A stretch of DNA of 64,000 bases. Source: Acinetobacter sp. WCHAc010034 (lineage in GTDB: Bacteria > Pseudomonadota > Gammaproteobacteria > Pseudomonadales > Moraxellaceae). Location of the stretch: positions 2,542,001 to 2,606,000 of the forward strand of contig NZ_CP032279.1 of NCBI RefSeq assembly GCF_001696615.3, read 5' to 3'. Below are positions 58,687 through 64,000 of the stretch, piece after piece; position 1 is the stretch's first letter, and each line of letters starts with the position of its first letter. A program made the translations under genes and the position numbers. The notes beneath the pieces are model-generated. The model was not told where the DNA came from and searched no databases. It saw nothing but the letters and a program-made list of their open reading frames with translations.

Positions 58687-59556
58687 CTAGGCAGCTAACC
58701 GATAAAAGTCTTCTGCCATTTGATTTGGTGTCTTAAAATCCAAGCCTTTTTGAATTCTTCGCTGATTATAAAATAACTCTATATATTTTGTAATATCCGC
58801 TTTGGCTTCTTCCCTTGTTTTGTAGTTGCGATGATGGACTAGTTCATTTTTGAGTATGCCCCAGAAACTCTCTATCGGTGCATTATCAAAGCAGTCGCCT
58901 TTTTTGCTCATTGAACCCTGAAAATCAAATTTCTCAAGTAAGTTTCGATATTCATTACTGCAATATTGGCTGCCTCTATCTGAATGTACAATGAGATCTT
59001 TAGCAGGTTTCTGATTGCGAATAGCCATATTCAATGCATCACAAACAAGCTTGGCTGTCATGCGCTCATTTAAGCTATAGCCAACAACCTGTTTCGTGTA
59101 AAGATCTTTGACAGCTGCCAAGTACAACCAGCCCTCAGCCGTCCAAATGTAGGTAATGTCACTCGACCACGCAAGATTAGGCTTCGTCATTGAAAACTGT
59201 TGCTTGAGTAAATTGTCATAAATAGAACGGTTGTGATCACTGTTCGTGGTTCTTTTGAAACGCTTATGGCGCTTACAATACAACTGATTTGATTTTTTTA
59301 TTTGGCGCACAGCATACGTACTTATTTTGATACCTTGCGCTTGTAAATGCTTGGTTAATCGAACATAGCCATAGCTTTGTTTGGTTTCTTCATGGGCTAT
59401 TTTGACCAAAATTGTCTGCTGATTTCGCTGAATTGATCTTTTACTCATGCCTCGCTTTAGCCAATCATAAAAGCGAGAAACGGATACACGAAGTAATCGA
59501 GCCATTAAAATAATCGGAAATAAGTGGCTTTGCGATTTCATATAGGCGTACCTCAC
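58687..59556 (-). CDS. IS3-family transposase OrfB (DDE integrase)
   Basis: 289 residues of the integrase-type catalytic part. Helix-turn-helix-like N-terminus (MARLLRVSVSRFYDWLKRG), then the DDE motif: SSDITYIW (first Asp), IVHSDRGSQYCSNEY (second Asp) and IESFWGILKNELVHHR (Glu), followed by the typical FYNQRRIQKGLDFKTPNQMA. The frame starts with GTG 59556, but normal expression is as an OrfAB fusion by -1 slippage at A AAA AAG (59592-59586), from which the frame is open. No disabling mutation seen. Confidence 0.92.
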   Translation of the reverse strand: MRYAYMKSQSHLFPIILMARLLRVSVSRFYDWLKRGMSKRSIQRNQQTILVKIAHEETKQSYGYVRLTKHLQAQGIKISTYAVRQIKKSNQLYCKRHKRFKRTTNSDHNRSIYDNLLKQQFSMTKPNLAWSSDITYIWTAEGWLYLAAVKDLYTKQVVGYSLNERMTAKLVCDALNMAIRNQKPAKDLIVHSDRGSQYCSNEYRNLLEKFDFQGSMSKKGDCFDNAPIESFWGILKNELVHHRNYKTREEAKADITKYIELFYNQRRIQKGLDFKTPNQMAEDFYRLAA

Positions 59557-59852
59557 TGACTTTCTTTGGCAAAGTACGCTGCTGCCTTTTTTAAAAATTC
59601 ACGTTCCATTTCAGCTGTTTTGAGCTGTTGTTTAAGCTTCTTATTTTCTTCGAGTAAGGCGTTTAGATCGGGCGAATACTGTTTTGTGCCTGCTAAAGTT
59701 CCAGCCTTTGCTTTGTTATTCCAGTTCGAAAGGGTTTGCATTGAAATGCCAAGTTGTCTAGCGGATTCCGATACATTACCTTGGTTCTCTTCAATGGCTT
59801 TTATGGCTTCAGCTTTAAATTCTGCGGTGTAAGTCTTCTGTTTCTTGCTCAT
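59553..59852 (-). CDS. IS3-family OrfA
   Basis: 99 residues. N-terminal helix-turn-helix (YTAEFKAEAIKAIEENQGNV, ESARQLGISMQTLSNW) followed by a leucine-zipper-like helix (LNALLEENKKLKQQLKTAEM), as usual for OrfA that binds the element ends and multimerises. The slippery A AAA AAG lies near its 3' end (plus-strand 59586-59592). Confidence 0.92.
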   Translation of the reverse strand: MSKKQKTYTAEFKAEAIKAIEENQGNVSESARQLGISMQTLSNWNNKAKAGTLAGTKQYSPDLNALLEENKKLKQQLKTAEMEREFLKKAAAYFAKESQ

Positions 59853-60363
59853 GGTAAACTCCTAATGAGTATGTATAGTTTACCAAGTTAAACCCTCCTG
59901 TTTTTTAAGCACACATCAGTGCCTTGGGTAAACACAGAGTTGGGCGCGCAGAATTGCGCATTGGTATCTGAAGCCATTAAAACCGTATGCTCATTGATGG
60001 GCAGCGAGACATGCAGAATCAGGTTTTTGTCCGCTTCGGAAAGGCTCACGCCATTTTCAGCCGGCATTTCGCCATAGCGCGTCAGGAAAGCAAACTCGCC
60101 GCCGAATACCGACTTGTAAAAGTTAAAGGCTGCTTCGGCTGTGCCTTGGAAATTGAGATAGTGATTCAGCTGCATGATGGCTGTCCATTGTTGTTGTTTT
60201 GAGCATTCTAATGTAGCAAGCCTGAATTTAAATGCGAATGAAAAAGTGTAAAAAATCCCCCAAAGCTGAGGGATTGATTTTTTAATTCTTGCTTAATCAT
60301 GAGATAGGGGAGATTGTTGTTTATTTCCCCCGCTGGACTTATTTTTGCGCAGGCAGGGCCTGC

Positions 60364-61539
60364 TTACAGCAGCTCAAGCGCCACAGCAGTCGCTTCACCG
60401 CCGCCGATACACAGCGCTGCAATGCCTTTTTTCCCGCCCGTGCGCTTAAGCGCATGAATCAGGGTAAGGATAATGCGCGAGCCGGTAGAGCCGACCGGAT
60501 GGCCCAGGGCGCACGCGCCGCCATTGATATTGACTTTTTCAGCATCCAGCTTGAACTCATCCATCGGGCACATGGTGACCATGGCAAAGGCTTCATTGAT
60601 TTCCCAAAGGTCAACTTCTTGCGCTGTCCAGCCTGTTTTATCCAAAACTTTTTGAATCGCGCCAACAGGAGCAATGGTGAATTCAGAAGGATGCTGGGAA
60701 TTTGATGCATAAGCCAAAATTTTTGCTAAAGGCGCTAAGCCTTTGGCGGCGGCGTTGTCAGCAGAAGTTAAGACTAAAGCTGATGCGCCGTCAGAAATAG
60801 AGCTGGCATTGGCGGCGGTAATGGTGCCGTCTTTGGCAAAAGCGGGGCGCAGTGCCGGAATTTTGTCAATATTGGCGTTAAACGGCTGTTCATCCTTATC
60901 GACAACCACATCGCCTTTGCGCGAGGAAACTGTGACCGGCACAATTTCATCTGCAAAATAGCCTTCTGTAACAGCCGTTTGCGCGCGCTTTAATGAGCGG
61001 ATCGCAAAGTCGTCCATTTGCCCGCGGGTATAGCCTTTCGTATTTGCCATATCCTGCGCAAAAGACCCCATCAGGCGGCCTGTTTCAGCATCTTCCAAGC
61101 CGTCAAGGAACATATGATCTTTGACTTCGCCGTGGCCCATGCGGTAGCCTGCGCGCGCTTTGGTCAGCACATAAGGCGCATTGCTCATGGACTCCATGCC
61201 GCCGGCAACCGCAATATTTGCAGAGCCGGCTTTAATCATGTCGGCTGCCTGCATTACCGCCTTCATGCCGGAACCGCACAGCTTGTTGATAGTCACCGCG
61301 CCTGCAGCATCCGGCAAGCCCGCCTGGCGCATCGCTTGGCGCGCCGGGCCTTGCTTGAGGCCGGCCGGCAGCACGCAGCCCATAATGACTTCCTCGACAT
61401 CGCTGGGCTGCAGGCCGGCGCGGGCAACGGCTGCTTTAATGACTGCAGCGCCCAGTTCCGGCGCAGTGACACCCGACAGGCTGCCCTGAAAGCCGCCCAT
61501 TGCCGTGCGTGCGCCATTTACAATTACGATGTCTGTCAT
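60364..61539 (-). CDS. Acetyl-CoA C-acetyltransferase (thiolase)
   Basis: 391 residues. Catalytic Cys88 lies in NKLCGSGMKAVMQA; GGMESMSNAPYVL, the His block WEINEAFAMVTM and the final ALCIGGGEATAVALELL with the second Cys are all present. INGGACALGHPVGSTGSRI carries the other active-site His. Condenses two acetyl-CoA or cleaves acetoacetyl-CoA; degradative and biosynthetic (PhaA, AtoB) roles cannot be separated. Monocistronic by appearance. Full length. Confidence 0.95.
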   Translation of the reverse strand: MTDIVIVNGARTAMGGFQGSLSGVTAPELGAAVIKAAVARAGLQPSDVEEVIMGCVLPAGLKQGPARQAMRQAGLPDAAGAVTINKLCGSGMKAVMQAADMIKAGSANIAVAGGMESMSNAPYVLTKARAGYRMGHGEVKDHMFLDGLEDAETGRLMGSFAQDMANTKGYTRGQMDDFAIRSLKRAQTAVTEGYFADEIVPVTVSSRKGDVVVDKDEQPFNANIDKIPALRPAFAKDGTITAANASSISDGASALVLTSADNAAAKGLAPLAKILAYASNSQHPSEFTIAPVGAIQKVLDKTGWTAQEVDLWEINEAFAMVTMCPMDEFKLDAEKVNINGGACALGHPVGSTGSRIILTLIHALKRTGGKKGIAALCIGGGEATAVALELL

Positions 61540-61648
61540 TGTTATTTCTCCGAATAGGTTTTAATCAAATATTCCCAGCTCAAGCAGTATATTGAAAAAT
61601 CAAGCGGAATAAAGCGCTATTGCCGGGCCAAACTAGACGCATGAGTTT

Positions 61649-62170
61649 TTAACAGGAACTTGGATTTTCTATGCGTATATGGCCCATTTTGCTCATGATG
61701 ATTTTCTGATTGGGCACATCTGTGAATGAGCAGTAATAGAAGCTGCCGTTGGAGCCGATAGGCAGTCCGGACAGCGCCTGAAAAGTCAGGCTGGGAAGGC
61801 TCAGCCCGCCTTTCCAGTCCAAGGTGCCGTACTCTAGGCCCAGTGCTTCAGTTTGCAGGATGCTTTCGCCTGCATCCACCTGCCGGTTTTTATTGGCATC
61901 TGTAAAGACAATAAAGCCGCTGCTCCATTTAGCCGGCTCACACTGCGTGAGCCCTGCGCTGGGGCAAATGACAACATTGGCGTGATGCAGCGCAGCTGAG
62001 TTTTTTGCTGATCTGTTCGCCAGAATGAGTTTGGAGATGGTTGCCTTAACTTCCTGCTCTGCCATATAGTGCTGAAAAGCCGGCAGGGCAATCGCCGCAA
62101 TGATTGCTAAAACAGCAGCGGTGACAATAAGCTCGACAAGAGTAAAGCCATTTTTAATGATAGAAAACAT
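61649..62170 (-). CDS. Type IV pilus minor pseudopilin, FimT/GspH-like
   Basis: 173 residues. A type III (prepilin) signal is plain: KNG|FTLVELIVTAAVLAIIAAIALPAF, with cleavage after Gly8, Phe as new N-terminus and Glu at +5. The globular part has GspH/FimT-like features: Cys pairs (VICPSAGLTQCEPAKW and FYYCSF/PSSC), GFIVFTDANKNRQVD and an acidic GESIL segment. Processed by PilD and probably part of the pilus-tip or assembly-priming complex, relevant to twitching and DNA uptake. It stands alone here, away from other pil genes. Confidence 0.88.
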   Translation of the reverse strand: MFSIIKNGFTLVELIVTAAVLAIIAAIALPAFQHYMAEQEVKATISKLILANRSAKNSAALHHANVVICPSAGLTQCEPAKWSSGFIVFTDANKNRQVDAGESILQTEALGLEYGTLDWKGGLSLPSLTFQALSGLPIGSNGSFYYCSFTDVPNQKIIMSKMGHIRIENPSSC

Positions 62171-62552
62171 TATATTATACCAAGTGTTATATGTTGTTTT
62201 TGTAAAGAGCGTGCTATTAGTAAGCTGTTTTTTTGATGCTTTCTTATACTGGGCAGCTAATTTTATTACTCAAATTTTTATAAAACTGCTAAGATAGCGG
62301 CAAAGTGACAATAGGCGATTCGCAAGAATTAATTGAGTAAAAATTTACCGAATTACAACGGAAATTGTAAGTAATTTTGTCAATAATTTACTTGATTAAA
62401 TTAATCAAGCACTTGGAAAAAGAAAAAAGTGTTTGTATGATTCAGCGTGAATAGCTTAAAAATAACACTGGGGTATTAGAAAGCCTATCTCAGGATAGCC
62501 AAATTTAAGGCTTGAGCTTGAACAACAATTTTTATCTCTGGAGGATAAATCC
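62171..62552 (+). promoter_or_regulatory. ompA upstream region with promoter and leader
   Basis: 380 gene-free bases. A promoter candidate is TTGGAA (62413-62418) - 17 bases - TATGAT (62436-62441), giving a leader of about 100 bases ending in GGAGGATAAATCC before the ATG. A near-palindrome CTTGATTAAATTAATCAAG (62392-62410) lies just before the -35. The left part presumably carries the pseudopilin promoter on the other strand. Confidence 0.6.
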
Positions 62553-63620
62553 ATGAAAATGAGTCGTATTGCTTTAGCAATGCTCGTAGCTGCTCCTTTA
62601 GCTGCTGCAAACGCAGGCGTAACTGTTACTCCATTAATGCTTGGTTACACTTTCCAAGACACGCAGCACAACAACAGCCGCGGTAATTTGACTAATGGCG
62701 GTCAAGAGCTGCAAGACGATTTATTCGTTGGCGCTGCGCTGGGTGTTGAATTAACTCCATGGTTAGGCTTTGAAGCTGAATACAACCAGGTGAAAGGCGA
62801 TGTTGAAGGTACAGCTGTTGCAGCTGGTTCTGAATACAAGCAGTCTCAAATCAACGGTAACTTCTACGTGACTTCTGATTTGATCACTAAAAACTACGAC
62901 AGCAAAATCAAGCCGTACGTATTATTAGGTGCTGGCCACTACAAATACGAACTTGATTCAGCTGCTGGCCGTAACGTTCCTGGCGCTCCTGCTCGCGGTC
63001 TTGAAGAAGAAGGCACTTTGGGTAACGCAGGTCTGGGTGCTTTCTGGCGCTTGAACGATGCTTTGTCTCTGCGTACTGAAGCTCGCGCGACTTACAACAT
63101 CGATGAAGATTTCTGGAACTACACAGCTTTAGCTGGCCTGAACGTTGTTCTTGGTGGCCACTTGAAGCCTGCTGCGCCTGTAGTTGAAGTTGCTCCTGTA
63201 GCTCCGACTCCAGTTGCTCCTGCACCGCAAGAGCTGACTGAAGATCTGAACATGGAACTTCGCGTGTTCTTTGATACAAACAAATCAAACATCAAAGATC
63301 AGTACAAGCCTGAAATTGCTAAAGTTGCTGAAAAACTGGTTGAATATCCAAACGCAACTGCCCGCATCGAAGGCCACACAGACAACACTGGTCCGCGCGC
63401 ATTGAACGAACGCCTGTCATTGGCTCGTGCTAACTCTGTTAAATCTTCACTTGTAAATGAATACAATGTAGATCCAGCGCGTTTGTCTACTCAAGGTTTT
63501 GCTTGGGATCAGCCGATTGCTGACAACAACACTAAAGAAGGCCGCGCTATGAACCGCCGCGTATTCGCGACGATTTCTGGCAGCCGTACAGTGATTGTAG
63601 AAGGTCAGCAAGCTCAATAA
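62553..63620 (+). CDS. ompA: Outer-membrane protein OmpA (Omp38 type)
   Basis: 355 residues. Signal peptide [21 protein letters not shown]. An eight-stranded beta-barrel follows ([17 protein letters not shown] to about residue 195), then a Pro/Ala/Val hinge ([18 protein letters not shown]) and the OmpA_C peptidoglycan-binding domain: [31 protein letters not shown] and [20 protein letters not shown], with the diaminopimelate-binding Asp and Arg ([10 protein letters not shown]). Major porin and envelope anchor; the Acinetobacter homologue is a virulence factor. Very strong ribosome-binding site and high-expression codon use. Confidence 0.97.
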   Translation: MKMSRIALAMLVAAPLAAANAGVTVTPLMLGYTFQDTQHNNSRGNLTNGGQELQDDLFVGAALGVELTPWLGFEAEYNQVKGDVEGTAVAAGSEYKQSQINGNFYVTSDLITKNYDSKIKPYVLLGAGHYKYELDSAAGRNVPGAPARGLEEEGTLGNAGLGAFWRLNDALSLRTEARATYNIDEDFWNYTALAGLNVVLGGHLKPAAPVVEVAPVAPTPVAPAPQELTEDLNMELRVFFDTNKSNIKDQYKPEIAKVAEKLVEYPNATARIEGHTDNTGPRALNERLSLARANSVKSSLVNEYNVDPARLSTQGFAWDQPIADNNTKEGRAMNRRVFATISGSRTVIVEGQQAQ

Positions 63621-63640
63621 TTCATTATTGAACTGATCTG

Positions 63641-63668
63641 AAAAAGCAGCCGAAAGGCTGCTTTTTTT
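63641..63668 (+). terminator. Terminator after ompA
   Basis: Stem AAAAAGCAGCC / GGCTGCTTTTT around GAAA with seven T. Confidence 0.9.
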
Positions 63669-63724
63669 ATTGTAAAATTCCCGGGTAAATTGAAAATTAA
63701 CTGCATTGAACTGTGAGATCCGCC

Positions 63725-64000
63725 TTGAGCCTGCAAATTCCTGAACCTCTGCTCAGCTTAGAATCCAACTGCGGCATTTTCGCAGTGTGGATGATATTTC
63801 AGCATTATGGCGTCAATATGGATATTGACAGGCTTGCGCAGGCCTGCAGGCATGACAGTGAAGACGGCGCTTTCGGCATCGGCTTGGCTGTGGCATTGGA
63901 AAAATTCGGTTTTTCCGTCACGTTTCACACAGATGATGATCCGCATATGCACGAAAAGGAGCTGCCATGCTATGCGGAAGCCCAAAAGCTGAATATTCCT
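63725..64000 (+). CDS. C39-like peptidase-fold protein, 5' part (runs off the window)
   Basis: At least 92 codons, open to the window edge. The sequence SLESNCGIFAVWMIFQHYGVNMDIDRL followed by FGIGLAVALEKFGFSVTFHTDD resembles the Cys-containing N-terminal part of papain-like C39-type peptidases (catalytic Cys in SNCG, about residue 16). The best start is a TTG at 63725; a GTG at 63713 is also possible, and the nearest upstream in-frame stop is at 63707. Starting at a later ATG would remove the Cys. A short gap after the ompA terminator suggests an independent gene. Confidence 0.6.
   Translation, partial: MSLQIPEPLLSLESNCGIFAVWMIFQHYGVNMDIDRLAQACRHDSEDGAFGIGLAVALEKFGFSVTFHTDDDPHMHEKELPCYAEAQKLNIP

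Larger units (their letters stand above)
58650..59913 (-). mobile_element. IS3-family insertion sequence, about 1.26 kb
   Basis: Ends TGTGCT...AGCACA with imperfect inverted repeats (24 of 31 terminal bases match: shared CAGGAG, TTT and ACTTGG blocks). It carries orfA and orfB in the usual overlapping order with a slippery site. No direct repeat flanks it; instead the flanking host bases are themselves inverse (GATGTG / CACATC). Boundary uncertain by a few bases. Confidence 0.88.
58451..60175 (-). pseudogene. VOC (PhnB-like) gene interrupted by an IS3-family element
   Basis: The 5' part (59912-60175) encodes MQLNHYLNFQGTAEAAFNFY and VFGGEFAFLTRYGEMPAE, the start of a PhnB/glyoxalase-like VOC protein. 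The 3' part (58451-58651) continues in frame with HISTNHYISINLE, RRLFDALSVNGQIEMPLEKTF and WGALYGAFTDQFGIKWMVNC, then stops. Joined, they give about 154 residues, normal for the family. The IS3-family element at about 58650-59913 separates them. The truncated 5' frame reads into IS sequence (VCLKNRRV) and stops, so the protein is most likely inactive. Confidence 0.88.

Overview
This window is a stretch of an Acinetobacter chromosome (Gammaproteobacteria, Moraxellaceae). The evidence is a complete rrn operon whose 16S has Acinetobacter-type variable regions, an Omp38-type OmpA, the rplM-rpsI-sspA-sspB order, a PQQ glucose dehydrogenase and an HKD-type gene content typical of that genus. Most genes are GC-moderate and well packed. 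Three stretches are visibly AT-richer: btuB, the IS5-like element and a 482-residue unknown gene.

Layout. 0.2-10.6 kb: a His-rich ZnuD-like zinc receptor behind a Zur-box-like palindrome, a phospholipase D-like protein, selO, a small cupin, a fatty-acid desaturase, an HslJ-like lipoprotein, an IS5-family element in an odd hairpin-rich insert, a glycerophosphodiesterase and a cobalamin adenosyltransferase. 10.8-13 kb: a cobalamin riboswitch and btuB. 13-25 kb: trpF-trpB, then five accessory genes (DUF1543, DUF2804, a metal-dependent hydrolase divergent from an AraC regulator, an NhaC antiporter), then trpA-accD-folC-SPOR protein. 24.8-33.2 kb: a lipoprotein phosphatase/metallo-beta-lactamase-fold pair, 1-Cys peroxiredoxin, secA, a small secreted protein, argJ and nadA. 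33.3-33.7 kb: tRNA Pro-Arg-His-Pro. 33.8-36.1 kb: a yfiR-yfiN-yfiB-type c-di-GMP module. 36.2-42.05 kb: rrn operon (16S, tRNA-Ile, tRNA-Ala, 23S, 5S) with tandem promoters and a strong terminator.

42.1-44.6 kb is the most interesting segment: a four-gene minus-strand operon of roadblock/LC7 protein, an unknown protein with a putative helix-turn-helix, an MglA-like small GTPase and a second roadblock/LC7 protein, behind a consensus promoter and with an internal attenuator-like hairpin. Its make-up resembles Streptomyces conservons (without the histidine kinase) and the MglA/MglB polarity switch. I regard it as the best candidate for a poorly described signalling system here.

44.9-50.5 kb: a tail-anchored unknown, sspB, sspA, rpsI, rplM, and an AraC regulator divergent from a CaiB-type CoA-transferase. 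50.6-56.9 kb: an OprB-type porin followed by gcd (periplasmic glucose oxidation), and cysI with a DUF934 gene (sulfite reduction). 57-60.2 kb: an AT-rich helical unknown and a VOC-fold gene split by an IS3-family element. 60.3-64 kb: a thiolase, a FimT/GspH-type pseudopilin, ompA and the 5' part of a C39-like peptidase-fold gene that runs off the end.

No CRISPR array, prophage or classical defence system was recognised. All functional assignments come from reading motifs and family resemblance; no database search was run.
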